Part shown: piece by piece, positions 1-9,167 of the stretch
Layout of the letters: the number at the start of each line of letters is the position of its first letter
Numbering within the stretch: the stretch's first letter is position 1
Assembly: GCF_000820145.1 (NCBI RefSeq)
Contig: NZ_CDBW01000044.1
Location: 169,365-233,364 of the forward strand
Source of the DNA: Aeromonas sobria
Lineage (GTDB): Bacteria > Pseudomonadota > Gammaproteobacteria > Enterobacterales > Aeromonadaceae
Direction: 5' to 3'
DNA length: 64,000 nt
Notes under the pieces: generated by a model
What the model saw: the letters and a program-made list of their open reading frames with translations, nothing else
Database searches by the model: none
What the model was told of the DNA's origin: nothing
Translations under genes and position numbers: made by a program

Positions 1-948
1 ATGATCACCGCCTACATTCTCAATAACAAGGTGCTGGACATAGTCACGCTCGGGCCTGACGACATAGTGCCTGACAACACGATCTGGCTGGATGCCTACA
101 AACCAGACACGGCAGAGCGAGAATGGTTGACGGGCCTGTTTCTGGAAGAGGTTCCCGACAAGGAAGAGCTTGACGACATCGAAGCATCTGCCCGTTTTTA
201 CTGGGATACCGATGGTCTGCACATTCACTCTCTGTTTCCCCAGCGGATCGGCCGTGACACCAAGGGTGTCCACGTATCCTTTACCCTGCGCAACAACCTG
301 CTGATCAGTATTCGTGAAGATGATATCGGGCTGGTGCGCCTGCTACGCCACTATATGCGCCAGGATCGGCTGGAGGTGGAAGATGCCCTCGATGTGTTGC
401 TCGAGGTGCAAAACCTCAAGGTAGAGTACCTCTCTGACCTGATCGAAGATGGTTACAAGACCCTGGAAAACACCGCGGATCAAATCTTCGAGCCTGATCA
501 AATCAATTCAATGCTCAAGGAGCTGATGGCGCAGGAAGAGGCCAACGGCCAGATCCGTCTCTCCCTGCACGATACCCGCCGTGCCCTGCGTTTCCTCAAA
601 CGCAGCCTGCGCCAGCGCATGAGCCTGGAGCAGAACAAGTGGATTGACGAGATGCTGCACGACGTGGAATCGCTGTTGCCTCACACCCAGTTCCTGTTCG
701 ACAAGATCAACTTCCAGCTGGAGGCCTCCATGGGGGTCACCAATCTGGAGCAGAACAAGGTGATCAAGATCTTCTCGGTTGCTGCGGTGATCTTCCTGCC
801 GCCGACCCTGATCGCCAGTATCTACGGCATGAACTTCGGCCGGATGCCGGAGCTCGCCTGGGAGTATGGTTATCCCATGTCGCTGGTGCTGATGGTGATG
901 TCATCGCTTGGCACCGGCCTCTTCTTCAAGCGCAAAGGCTGGCTATAA
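1..948 (+). CDS. corA: Magnesium/cobalt transporter CorA
   Basis: Inner-membrane Mg2+ channel of the CorA family. The 315-residue length matches E. coli CorA (316). A long cytoplasmic helical domain is followed by two C-terminal membrane helices at about 257-274 and 292-309. The family signature GMN lies at residues 276-278 in the loop between them, and the protein ends in the usual basic tail (KRKGWL). The N-terminal motif DIEASARF is also typical. The ATG is the first base of the window, so the promoter is outside. The start agrees with the length and N-terminus of the family. It is followed by a GC-rich hairpin and a membrane-protein gene on the same strand. Confidence 0.95.
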   Translation: MITAYILNNKVLDIVTLGPDDIVPDNTIWLDAYKPDTAEREWLTGLFLEEVPDKEELDDIEASARFYWDTDGLHIHSLFPQRIGRDTKGVHVSFTLRNNLLISIREDDIGLVRLLRHYMRQDRLEVEDALDVLLEVQNLKVEYLSDLIEDGYKTLENTADQIFEPDQINSMLKELMAQEEANGQIRLSLHDTRRALRFLKRSLRQRMSLEQNKWIDEMLHDVESLLPHTQFLFDKINFQLEASMGVTNLEQNKVIKIFSVAAVIFLPPTLIASIYGMNFGRMPELAWEYGYPMSLVLMVMSSLGTGLFFKRKGWL

Positions 949-987
949 GGCCGCTGACGCACGCTGCGATATCTGCAGAAACAGATT

Positions 988-1004
988 GGGGGGCATGGCC
1001 CCCC
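988..1004 (+). terminator. GC-rich hairpin after corA
   Basis: Seven-base arms (ggggggc / gcccccc) with a 3-base loop lie 40 bases after the corA stop. No strong T-tract follows on the plus strand, so this is a possible terminator or mRNA-stabilising hairpin only. Confidence 0.4.
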
Positions 1005-1096
1005 GATTAATTCACGCAGCTCCCAACGCCTTGCAAAGGGCTCTTCGTCGCCCCATATCCCCTCTATCACTCCATTCACGTGGATAACGGGCAACC

Positions 1097-1558
1097 ATGA
1101 CCCTCTACCCCGAACACCGATATGACGATCACGGCCAGTTACGCCCGCCCCTCTGGTTCTGGCCCATCGCCCTGCTGCTGACCCGCTCGGTCTGGCTGTT
1201 TCTGATGGCTGGGGTCACCCGCGAGAGCGGTAGCGAGATCCTGACCCTCTTCTATCCGGACAAGATCACCCTCTACATCAGTCTGCTGACCGACGTGCCC
1301 GCCATGCTGGCGCTGCTCGCCTGCGGGGGGACCTATCAGCAGACCCAAAGCATCCGCGCCAGACTCAGGCGCCACAGCCCGCTGCTGCTACTCTGCTCTG
1401 CCGTCAGCGGCCTGCTGATGCAACTGCATAGCCTCAATCTGCAAAAATGGTCGTTCAGCTGGCCCACCGCGCTGGTGCTGGTCGCCAGCCTCTGGGCCCT
1501 CTGGTATCTGCTGCGCAGTCGCCAGCTGCGGGAATATGCCGCAGACCAGCCCCACTGA
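1097..1558 (+). CDS. DUF2919 (YfeZ-like) inner-membrane protein
   Basis: A 153-residue protein with about four hydrophobic segments (roughly 20-40, 57-78, 93-110 and 120-140). The N-terminal block contains the run YDDHGQLRPPLWFWPI, which resembles the DUF2919/YfeZ family. The function of that family is not established. It lies downstream of corA on the same strand with 148 bases between, so it probably has its own promoter. Its 3' end converges on the minus-strand gene at 1575 with only 16 bases between. The family assignment is from memory of the sequence pattern. Confidence 0.65.
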   Translation: MTLYPEHRYDDHGQLRPPLWFWPIALLLTRSVWLFLMAGVTRESGSEILTLFYPDKITLYISLLTDVPAMLALLACGGTYQQTQSIRARLRRHSPLLLLCSAVSGLLMQLHSLNLQKWSFSWPTALVLVASLWALWYLLRSRQLREYAADQPH

Positions 1559-1574
1559 CGGACGGGGCTGACAT

Positions 1575-2345
1575 CTATTGGCGAGTAACCCGGATCTGCA
1601 GGGTCTGGCGCTCGCTCTGACTGCCTCGCCCTCCCTGTAGCTGGGTACCAAGGCGGCTCCCCTGATCCGCTGAGCTGGTCGAAAGTTCCCCTACCGTCAG
1701 CCACTGGCCCGGGGCCCCGCTCACTTCGGTGGCACTCTGTCCCGTGCTGATGGTGCCCTGCTCCAGCCTCGCCTGCTCGCTGCTCAGCGCAATCTGCACC
1801 CGATCGCCAATCAAGGTGGCCGTGGCATAGAGGCCGTTGATCAGCGGCATCATCCCCACCACGGCGCCCCCGTTCCACTGATAGAAGGTCACCGGCTGAT
1901 AGGAGCCCATCTGCAGCAGCACGGGACGACCCGAAAGCCCACGCACCTGCCAGCTGTCGTTCTGGCTGAGCTGATACTGCTCGGCATTGCCATCGAGCAG
2001 CCACTGCCGTTTGGCCTTGTCGCGACTGATTGAGCCCCCCAGTTGCTGACCGCTGGCGGCACCATCGACCCGCCACTCGATAAGCAGGCTTTGCGGCGGC
2101 TGGTTGATCTGCGCCAACGTGGCTTCGGCCTCCTGCAGCTGGGCTGGCGTTCCGCTCAGCACCAGCTGATTGCCCATGGCACTCACCCCAAGCTGGGGAT
2201 AGATCTCCTTGAGGGTCTGCACCGCCGCCTGAGCCTCGAAGACCGGAATCACTTTCACCTCGGCCCACAGCAACGGGCTCCAGAGCCCCATCATGCAGCC
2301 AAGCCACAGCAGCACCCTGCGGCCAACCTTGCTCATCCGAACCAT
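1575..2345 (-). CDS. Exported protein with secretin N-domain-like region
   Basis: The start is taken at 2345 because a GAGGAGAG ribosome-binding site lies 6 bases upstream; an earlier in-frame ATG at 2423 has no such support. The product is 256 residues. It has a basic N-terminus, a hydrophobic segment and a likely signal-peptidase site after LLWA. The next 70 residues (VKVIPVFEAQAAVQTLKEIYP, then GNQLVLSGTPAQL) resemble the short repeated N-domains of secretins (STN/NolW type). There is no secretin pore domain, so it is probably a soluble periplasmic protein. The C-terminal half is Gly/Ser/Gln-rich. Specific function is unknown. Confidence 0.6.
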   Translation of the reverse strand: MVRMSKVGRRVLLWLGCMMGLWSPLLWAEVKVIPVFEAQAAVQTLKEIYPQLGVSAMGNQLVLSGTPAQLQEAEATLAQINQPPQSLLIEWRVDGAASGQQLGGSISRDKAKRQWLLDGNAEQYQLSQNDSWQVRGLSGRPVLLQMGSYQPVTFYQWNGGAVVGMMPLINGLYATATLIGDRVQIALSSEQARLEQGTISTGQSATEVSGAPGQWLTVGELSTSSADQGSRLGTQLQGGRGSQSERQTLQIRVTRQ

Positions 2346-2585
2346 TGCGCTCTCCTCGCTCTCTGTGCTCTTCTCGTTCTCTGTTCTCTCTCTGCTCAGG
2401 CGTAGACCCACGCCAGCAGCCAACGGCCTGCCCTACTCTGTTCACCCGTCGATGATGAACCCGACGGTTGCCAAAAAACAACCGGGAATGCAGCAACCCC
2501 GTGCTTTCCCACGGTATGAGGCTCTCAATCCACGCCCATTATCGCGTAAGATAGCGCCATCATATTTGCCCAAGCGGAATCCATC

Positions 2586-3137
2586 ATGTTGAAACAGCTG
2601 CTGTTACTCCCCCTCGCCCTGCTGCTGGGGGCCTGCTCACTGACCCAGTACAACGTCAGCGAGGCCGAAATCAACCAGTACCTCAAAGATCAGGTCTCTT
2701 TTGAAAAACAGCTGGGGATCCCCGGCATCATGTCGAGCAAGATCCGTCTGGACGAGATGCAGAGCCGTATCGGCCGCAAGCAACCGGATCGCATCGAACT
2801 GGATGCCGCTGGCGACCTGCAGGTGAGCAGCCCCCTTGGCAGCCAGCAGATGAAGATCCGCTTTATCCTGAGTGCCCGCCCGGACTATGTGGCCGATCAG
2901 GGCGCCATCTACTTGCGCGACCTTGAGCTGGTCTCGGTCAAGACCGAGCCTGCCGATATCGGGGCCGCCCTCACCCCGCTGCTGCCCACCTTCAATCAGT
3001 CGCTCTCCCTGTTCCTGTCGCAGACCCCGGTCTACCGCCTCGACAGCAGCCGCAAGAACGAAGCCAGGATCAAGGATAAGGTCGAAGCCCTCAAGGTAGA
3101 GCCGGGCCGTCTGGTGATCCCGTTCAAGGTGCTCTGA
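2586..3137 (+). CDS. YceB-like lipoprotein (DUF1439)
   Basis: A 183-residue lipoprotein. The N-terminus has a basic residue, a leucine-rich core and the lipobox LGAC with the acylated cysteine at residue 17. The rest resembles the DUF1439 family of E. coli YceB, with a conserved block near ISEAEINQYL (here VSEAEINQYL). Such proteins are predicted to sit on the outer membrane and bind hydrophobic ligands through a TULIP-like fold; the ligand is not known. It is probably monocistronic, preceded by about 240 bases divergent from the gene at 1575. Confidence 0.75.
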   Translation: MLKQLLLLPLALLLGACSLTQYNVSEAEINQYLKDQVSFEKQLGIPGIMSSKIRLDEMQSRIGRKQPDRIELDAAGDLQVSSPLGSQQMKIRFILSARPDYVADQGAIYLRDLELVSVKTEPADIGAALTPLLPTFNQSLSLFLSQTPVYRLDSSRKNEARIKDKVEALKVEPGRLVIPFKVL

Positions 3138-3260
3138 TCCCCGCCGCACTGGCACTTTCATCGCAATAAACAGATAACCGTCCTCTTCGACAGCGCACAT
3201 CCGGTTTAACGTGCTGCCGATCAGGGCGGTTTTTTACTTCTCAAGTCCCCTCCAACACAG

Positions 3261-3279
3261 CATAATGCAGACCATTCTC
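3261..3279 (+). promoter_or_regulatory. Candidate Fur box
   Basis: The 19-base sequence cataatgcagaccattctc matches the Fur consensus GATAATGATAATCATTATC at 13 of 19 positions by hand count. It lies 54 bases upstream of the start at 3333. If real, the downstream secreted protein would be repressed by Fe-Fur. Confidence 0.4.
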
Positions 3280-3332
3280 ATTTAGATTCGTCATGAGAAG
3301 CGTCAATAATAAAACCAATGGTGAGAAGGGAC

Positions 3333-5330
3333 ATGAGAAAAACCGTACTGGTTCAGGCGATCGCCTGCGCACTGATCAGCGGCGCCGCACACGCTGCCGT
3401 CAAGGTCGAAGACAAAACATTCAATACCGCCGCCAACATGCTGGCCTATACCGAATTCGAGCTCTCCGGTGAGCCGCTGGCCGAAGCGCTGGGGCTGGAT
3501 CTGGATGTGCTGGATGCCAACCGTGCCGATGAGCCGACCCTGTTCGACTTCGCCGCTGGCATCGAATCCTACGAATACTCCGAAGAGGCGATGTACGCCC
3601 TCAACTACCAATCCGGCATGGGCCCGCATCTGGTGAACGGGCCGCAAAACCTGGCCCGTGGCGGCACCATGGCCGATCTCGGCAAACGGGTGATGGCCAT
3701 GGCTGACGCAGTTGGCTTCCCGGCTGATGAAGTGCCGCAGGGCATGTATCCCCTCTCCCTGCCTTACGCCTCCGCCAATCCGGAGTTGGCCCAGGCGGTC
3801 AACGCCACCCCGGTCAATGGCGACCAGATCACCATCAAGACCGCCAAAGGTACCGAAAAAACCGTCAAGACCCAGGTGCCCGCCTACTTCCGTGACTACA
3901 GCACCCTGCGCTGGAGCGGCAGTGACAACCTGCTGGTGCCCGCAGCCGTGGGCGGCATCCTGCTCAAAGAGGTGATGTGGTCGCAAGACTTCCTCGGTGG
4001 CATGCACGTGGCCGAAACTGATGAAGAGGTAGAAGCGGCCTCCACCACCATGGATCAGGATGGCAAGCACAAGCTGGGCGTCTCTGCCGCTGACGGCTTC
4101 AACGGCATGATGCTGACTGAACAATCCATCGACAAGCTGGCCATCATGCAGAACCAGCTCGGCTTCGATGGCAAACAACTGGGGACCAAGATCACCCCGC
4201 AGTACGATCCGGCCAAGGGCGTTGTCTACTTCCCCCATCAGGTGAAAGTGACCGAAACCAGCAACAACGATGCCGGTGCCATCGGCAAGCTGGAGGTGGT
4301 GGATGGCTCCGCCCAGCTGCGCGATGCCTGGATGATGCTGTGGCCGCTCTCCGAGTTCTATGCCTTCAGCGATCAGCGCAGCGCCAATACCAACCAGAAC
4401 CCGGCCTTCCACGCCGTGTTTGACGGCGCACCGTTTGCCGCCGCACCGGCTGCCAACCAGGCCAATGACTTGGGCAAGGCCGTCGCGGGCAGCGATGCCT
4501 TCTCGCTGGCGATCAATCTCTCCAACCTCACCTTCAAGAACCTGGCCGCCCTGCACTTTGATGCCAAGACCGGCACCCTGGTCGATAGCTGGCAAGCGGG
4601 CAAACAGGGCAAGCACGTCACCACCTTTGACGCCGCTTACGCCCTGGTCGCCCTGCAGATCTTCCAGCGCGCTCAGGATGCGCTGCCGGTCGGTTACGCC
4701 GCCGGTGACAATGGCGAGCTGAACCTCAAGACCAAGCAGGGTCAGCAGGCGCTCGAGCTGATCCGTAAACAGGCCGATTTCATCCTTGCCAATCTCAAGG
4801 GCAAAAATGGTCTGGTGCATGACGGCATCACGCTGGGTGGCAAGCTCGATGCAGGCCACTCCATCGATGCGCAGTTCGCGGCCATCCGTGGCCTGACCGC
4901 CGCGTTCCTCGCCACCTCCGATGCCAAATACCGCACCGCCGCCCGCGAGTTGTTCATCGCCGCCGACAAGGCCTACTTCAATGCCAAAGCAGGTACCTGG
5001 CTGGCTGGTAAACAGGATGCATACACCCCCTGGACCCAGGCTGCCATCTCCGGCGCCCTGCGCTCTGCCATGCTGAACCTGCGCAACGAAGGGGCCGAGC
5101 TGGCGCCCGAGCTGGAGCTGGCCAAGCTGACCGGCCAGTATGTCAGCTGGTTCCGTGGCACCGTCAACGGTGGCATGCAGATGGCCGAGTGGATCGGTGA
5201 CTCCGGCGAGAACATCATCGAAGGTGCCGGCAGCGACACCGATGAAGATGGGGTACCGCAAGTGACTGCCGCTGGTGGCAAACACGGCACCGCCATGGTG
5301 ATGGCCGCCAAAGCGGTGGTCAGCGAATAA
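3333..5330 (+). CDS. Large exported protein of unknown function
   Basis: The chosen ATG is preceded by AGAAGGGA, 5 bases upstream; an in-frame ATG at 3318 would only add VRRD before the signal. The 665-residue product starts with a Sec signal peptide (cleavage expected after AHA, residue 21). I do not recognise the family. The middle and C-terminal parts (about 380-660) are Ala/Leu-rich and look mainly helical, with repeated patterns such as AAYALVALQIFQRA and AAISGALRSAMLNL that recall alpha-barrel (six-hairpin) folds. No lipobox, membrane helix or metal-binding cysteine motif is seen. A candidate Fur site upstream suggests iron control. A terminator follows at 5354. Confidence 0.7.
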   Translation: MRKTVLVQAIACALISGAAHAAVKVEDKTFNTAANMLAYTEFELSGEPLAEALGLDLDVLDANRADEPTLFDFAAGIESYEYSEEAMYALNYQSGMGPHLVNGPQNLARGGTMADLGKRVMAMADAVGFPADEVPQGMYPLSLPYASANPELAQAVNATPVNGDQITIKTAKGTEKTVKTQVPAYFRDYSTLRWSGSDNLLVPAAVGGILLKEVMWSQDFLGGMHVAETDEEVEAASTTMDQDGKHKLGVSAADGFNGMMLTEQSIDKLAIMQNQLGFDGKQLGTKITPQYDPAKGVVYFPHQVKVTETSNNDAGAIGKLEVVDGSAQLRDAWMMLWPLSEFYAFSDQRSANTNQNPAFHAVFDGAPFAAAPAANQANDLGKAVAGSDAFSLAINLSNLTFKNLAALHFDAKTGTLVDSWQAGKQGKHVTTFDAAYALVALQIFQRAQDALPVGYAAGDNGELNLKTKQGQQALELIRKQADFILANLKGKNGLVHDGITLGGKLDAGHSIDAQFAAIRGLTAAFLATSDAKYRTAARELFIAADKAYFNAKAGTWLAGKQDAYTPWTQAAISGALRSAMLNLRNEGAELAPELELAKLTGQYVSWFRGTVNGGMQMAEWIGDSGENIIEGAGSDTDEDGVPQVTAAGGKHGTAMVMAAKAVVSE

Positions 5331-5353
5331 TCATCGCCATTCACCCACATGTA

Positions 5354-5378
5354 AAAGGGAGCCAATTTGGCTCCCTTT
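5354..5378 (+). terminator. Bidirectional terminator between the 3333 gene and glgC
   Basis: Eleven-base arms (aaagggagcca / tggctcccttt) with a 3-base loop lie between two convergent genes. The A/T-rich flanks of the arms allow use from both sides. Confidence 0.8.
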
Positions 5379-5426
5379 GCATTACAGCGTCTGACACAGT
5401 TTCAAGGTACTTTTTTCACAACCCGG

Positions 5427-6701
5427 CTAAACCAGCTTGTCCAGCATCTCCTTGGTCACCAGCACGATCCCCTGCTCGGAGCGGTAGAAGCGGCGGATAT
5501 CCTCATCGGCATTCTCGCCCACAACCAACCCATCGGGCAACACACATCCCTTATCCACCACCACCCGACGCAGACGGCAACCAGCCCCCACTTCAACCCC
5601 CGGGAAAATGATCGCCTGATCCAGGGTACAAAAAGAGTGGACCCGCACATTGGTAAAGATCACCGAATTGAGCACGAAGGAGCCACTGACGATGGCGCCG
5701 CCAGCAAACATCGAGTTGATGGTCATGCCGTGCTGACCGTTGCGGTCCTGCACAAACTTGGCCGGTGGCGTCAGGGTCTGGCTGGTCCAGATAGGCCAGT
5801 TTTCATCATAGATATCGAGTTCGGGCACCACAGAGGCGAGATCCATGTTCGCCTCCCAGAATGAATCCAGGGTCCCTACATCACGCCAGTAAGGCGCTTG
5901 CCCCTCACGGGCACCCACACAAGACATATTGAAGGGATGGGCATAGGCCTTGCCTTCCTCAACGATACGGGGGATCAAGTCCATCCCGAAGTCGTGTTTG
6001 GAGTCCTGATTGAGAATGTCTTCTTCCAGCAGTTGATAGAGATACTCGGCCTCGAAGATATAGATCCCCATGGAGGCGAGGGAGCGATCATCCCGACCCG
6101 GCATGGCGGGCGGATTGGCCGGTTTCTCTACAAAGGCGCGGATCTTGCGCTGCTCATCAATGTCCATGACCCCGAAGGCTGACGCCTCGGCCCGTGGCAC
6201 CTCGATACAGGCCACCGTCACCTTGGCGCCAAGGCGCACATGGTCGAGCAGCATGGCGGCGTAGTCCATCTTGTAGATGTGATCCCCCGCCAGCACCACT
6301 ATGTATTTGGGGCCGTAGTCACGAATGATATCGACGTTCTGATAAATGGCATCGGCGGTACCGCGATACCAGTGCACTTCGTCCACTCTTTGCTGGGCAG
6401 GCAGCAAATCGATGAACTCGTTCATCTGATAACGCAAGAAGGACCAGCCCGATTGCAGGTGACGCAGCAGGCTGTGAGATTTGTATTGTGTCACTACACC
6501 CACCCGGCGGATCCCCGAGTTGATACAGTTGGATAGCACAAAATCAATGATCCGGAATTGGCCACCGAAATGGACGGCAGGCTTAGCACGGTTAGCGGTC
6601 AACTGCTGCAAGCGACTGCCACGTCCACCCGCCAGCACCAGTGCCATACTCTGATTTAACAATTGTCGTGCTTTGGCACTATTTTCTGGCTCTAGCAACA
6701 T
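5427..6701 (-). CDS. glgC: Glucose-1-phosphate adenylyltransferase GlgC
   Basis: Makes ADP-glucose from ATP and glucose-1-phosphate, the committed step of bacterial glycogen synthesis. The 424-residue length is normal. The nucleotidyltransferase motif LAGGRGSRL lies near residues 23-31, followed by AKPAVHFGG. Other conserved blocks are WYRGTADAIYQN and the sugar-phosphate motif FVEKP. The C-terminal part carries a left-handed beta-helix region. No other glg gene is adjacent. A start-proximal AGAGG sits 6 bases before the ATG. It is divergent from the degenerate GGDEF/EAL gene at 6892, with 190 bases between. Confidence 0.95.
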   Translation of the reverse strand: MLLEPENSAKARQLLNQSMALVLAGGRGSRLQQLTANRAKPAVHFGGQFRIIDFVLSNCINSGIRRVGVVTQYKSHSLLRHLQSGWSFLRYQMNEFIDLLPAQQRVDEVHWYRGTADAIYQNVDIIRDYGPKYIVVLAGDHIYKMDYAAMLLDHVRLGAKVTVACIEVPRAEASAFGVMDIDEQRKIRAFVEKPANPPAMPGRDDRSLASMGIYIFEAEYLYQLLEEDILNQDSKHDFGMDLIPRIVEEGKAYAHPFNMSCVGAREGQAPYWRDVGTLDSFWEANMDLASVVPELDIYDENWPIWTSQTLTPPAKFVQDRNGQHGMTINSMFAGGAIVSGSFVLNSVIFTNVRVHSFCTLDQAIIFPGVEVGAGCRLRRVVVDKGCVLPDGLVVGENADEDIRRFYRSEQGIVLVTKEMLDKLV

Positions 6702-6891
6702 GATTTACCTCTGCCCTGTTTGATCTATTTTCAACCTATCTTCGCTGGTTTAGATGATGCTGAAAGTGGTTTCACTCACATTTAACCGATCTCAATTGAC
6801 CCTTTTAACCGAGTTGCGAGGAATAGCATGATTTGATCTGCAAGCTTGGTTAAAATTCCCCCATAAAAGCAGCCACTTCAAGGATGACAAG

Positions 6892-8532
6892 ATGGTTCAC
6901 AAGCTCGGACGCCCCCTATTTCTGATCGCCATCATAGTGACCATACCCCTGCTACTCCTGCAAGCAGTTTGGTTGGCCCTTCAGAGCACACCGCTCACCA
7001 TGGCCATTATTCTGGCCACCACACTGCTCGGCATGATCTTGCTGCTGATGCTGGCCATTCGCACCATGGATGGCATGCTCCAGCATCAGGAGCTCACCTG
7101 GGTCAAGGCGATCAGGGGCCGGGATCCCGCACAACTCGATGACCCCGCCTCACAAGAGGTGCTGCAACAGCTGCTGGAGCAGTTTGACAGTGCCGAACAG
7201 AGTGCCCATCGCCAACTGACCGAACTGAGCAATCTGGCTACCACCGACGAACTGACCCAGCTACTCAACCGCCATGCGTTTCGCCGTGACATGACCGAGC
7301 TGCTGCAGCGGGATCAGGATACCCAGACCGCCACCCTGGTGCTGATCCGTGCCACCGAGCTTGGCAAGATCAATGCCCAGCGTGGCTTCCAGTCCGGTGA
7401 TGCCTACATCAAGGACATGGCAACCCTGATCAAGCGAGTCGTGAGCCGCTTCCCGGGCAATCAGGTCTATCGCATCTCGGGGGCCGACTTTGCAGTGCTG
7501 GTCCAGCCGGTCGCCAATATCCCACCCCATTTGCTGGGGCAGGATTTGAAGATGGCCTTCGATCACTATCAGGATCAACATGAACTGGAGAGCACAGCCT
7601 ACTCGGGGCTGACCAAACTCAACAGCGGCCAGAAAATCGAAGCGGTACTGGCCAGAGCCGATCTGGCGCTGGCACGCGCCCAGACCGAGACCATCAATGG
7701 TTGGGCTATTCAGCAAGATGACAATGTTTCTGACCTGCAGGGACAACATCACTGGCGCGAAGTGCTGACCGAGGTACTGGCACAGGAGCGCCTCAGCTTT
7801 ACCTATCAACCGATCCAGCCACTGCATCGCAGCATGCTGGCCTACAACGAGATCTACACTCGCTTCAGTGGTAACGATGGTACAGCCCTGCCCACTGACA
7901 CCCTGTTTGCCATGGCACAGCGACTCGATCTGGTGATGCGACTGGAACAACTGGTCATTACCCACATCATGCGTCAGTACCGAGCTTTTGGTGCGAATCA
8001 GAGCCGTTGGGGGATCAACCTCTCCCCCAATCTGCTGCAAAACAGTGCCTTTTTGATCTGGCTCGACCGCCAGTTGATCAAGGATCCCAACACCAGTGCC
8101 AATCTGGTATTCGAACTGGATGAAGAAAACCTTGAGCGCAACCTGACCGGTGCCAAGCGGGTGTTTGAGCTACTGCGCCGCAACGGCAGTCGCTCGGCCA
8201 TCGCCAACTTCGGCAAGGGGATCGGCTCCTTCACCCTGTTTCGCGAACTCAAACCCGACTATATCAAGCTGGATCCGGCCCTGATCACCGGACTGGAGCA
8301 GGATCAGACCAATCAGCAGTTCGTGCGGATGATTGTTGATGTGTCACACCGGATGGGATGCCAGGTGATTGCAGAAGGAGTAGAGCAGCTTGGCCAGAAG
8401 CAGCTGCTGCAGGGGATGTATGTGGATGGCTTGCAGGGCTATCTGATCGCCCGGCCGCAACCGTTGCGACCGGATATCAGCCAGATCGGACTGTTTACTG
8501 AGGATGTTTCAACTTCAACAGAGTCAGAATGA
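6892..8532 (+). CDS. Degenerate GGDEF/EAL protein, CsrD-like
   Basis: A 546-residue protein with two N-terminal membrane helices (about 7-30 and 35-60), then a GGDEF-fold and an EAL-fold domain. Both catalytic signatures are lost. The GGDEF position reads SGADF. The EAL position reads EIY (in YNEIYTRF). The catalytic DDFGTGYSS motif reads ANFGKGIGS, so the paired metal-binding aspartates are gone. KLDP, AEGVE and the final GY..ARP remain. This pattern fits CsrD/MshH proteins, which in E. coli direct decay of CsrB/C RNAs without cyclic-di-GMP turnover. A good AAGGA site precedes the ATG. The 3' end overlaps the convergent gene at 8495 by 38 bases. Confidence 0.75.
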   Translation: MVHKLGRPLFLIAIIVTIPLLLLQAVWLALQSTPLTMAIILATTLLGMILLLMLAIRTMDGMLQHQELTWVKAIRGRDPAQLDDPASQEVLQQLLEQFDSAEQSAHRQLTELSNLATTDELTQLLNRHAFRRDMTELLQRDQDTQTATLVLIRATELGKINAQRGFQSGDAYIKDMATLIKRVVSRFPGNQVYRISGADFAVLVQPVANIPPHLLGQDLKMAFDHYQDQHELESTAYSGLTKLNSGQKIEAVLARADLALARAQTETINGWAIQQDDNVSDLQGQHHWREVLTEVLAQERLSFTYQPIQPLHRSMLAYNEIYTRFSGNDGTALPTDTLFAMAQRLDLVMRLEQLVITHIMRQYRAFGANQSRWGINLSPNLLQNSAFLIWLDRQLIKDPNTSANLVFELDEENLERNLTGAKRVFELLRRNGSRSAIANFGKGIGSFTLFRELKPDYIKLDPALITGLEQDQTNQQFVRMIVDVSHRMGCQVIAEGVEQLGQKQLLQGMYVDGLQGYLIARPQPLRPDISQIGLFTEDVSTSTESE

Positions 8533-8989
8533 TGTCGTTGAGCTGGCGGTAACGTTCCAGCTCCTTCTGATCGTAGCGGGTCGCCAGCGTGGTGGGGTTA
8601 TGGCGGTTTTTGAGGTAACGGTTGATCTGCAACCGGTTGAACCCCGCCACCTGATAGACCTGCCCCAACAGGGTATTGAGCTCATCATGCGCCAGACCGG
8701 CTCGGGCCAGATATTGGGTATCGGCCGGACTCTCGGTCTGGTGGCTCCACTTGCCGATACGACCGCTCTCCTGCAGATAGCTCAGCCACTGCTCGAGATA
8801 CAGCGGCTTGCAGCCCGCCAGCAGACTGAAAAATCCCACCGCATCGCAACGGCAGCCGCTCAAGAGTATCACCGCCAATTCATCGTCGTCACACTGGAAG
8901 GTCACAGGCCCGGCTTGCGCCCAGTCAAGCGCCTGCAGCCGGATCTCGGCTCGTCCTCCCGCCACTCCTGTTACGTCGAATACAAACAT
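8495..8989 (-). CDS. Uncharacterised 164-residue protein
   Basis: I do not recognise this protein. The start is set at the ATG at 8989 (product begins MFVFDVTG), preceded by AGGGGGC; the open frame runs further upstream without a supported start. The N-terminal half is beta-rich and has three cysteines within about 20 residues (SGCRCD and AGCKP). The C-terminal half is helical and basic, with ELERYRQLNDIILTLLKLKH at the end. No signal peptide or membrane segment is seen, so it is likely cytoplasmic. It overlaps the end of the convergent GGDEF/EAL gene by 38 bases. Confidence 0.55.
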   Translation of the reverse strand: MFVFDVTGVAGGRAEIRLQALDWAQAGPVTFQCDDDELAVILLSGCRCDAVGFFSLLAGCKPLYLEQWLSYLQESGRIGKWSHQTESPADTQYLARAGLAHDELNTLLGQVYQVAGFNRLQINRYLKNRHNPTTLATRYDQKELERYRQLNDIILTLLKLKHPQ

Positions 8990-9090
8990 GGCGCGCCCCC
9001 TTTGGCAAAAGGTTGATGATGGACCATACCCCAGGCAGGTGCAAAGGCAAATCGTCGTTAAAGCCATCATTGGGCCCAATCGACCATAAA

Positions 9091-9122
9091 AAAGACCGGT
9101 ATCCTCGCAGATACCGGTCTTT
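9091..9122 (-). terminator. Terminator of the DUF2750 gene
   Basis: Perfect 13-base arms (aaagaccggtatc / gataccggtcttt) with a 6-base loop. On the minus strand a run of six Ts follows, so it should end transcription of the minus-strand gene at 9168. Confidence 0.85.
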
Positions 9123-9167
9123 AACCAAGGATGGGCCTATCTTGTCAGACCATCAATGGAGGTGCTT

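Noticed and set aside
3303..5285. 660-codon minus-strand frame opposite the large exported protein
   Set aside because: It is the shadow of the plus-strand gene in G+C-rich DNA. It has no ribosome-binding site, and the plus-strand gene has a signal peptide, start site and terminator.
6702..6891. CsrA-binding site in the glgC leader
   Set aside because: I looked for AGGA/ANGGA motifs at the ribosome-binding site; the leader reads CAGAGGTAAATC and gives no convincing site.
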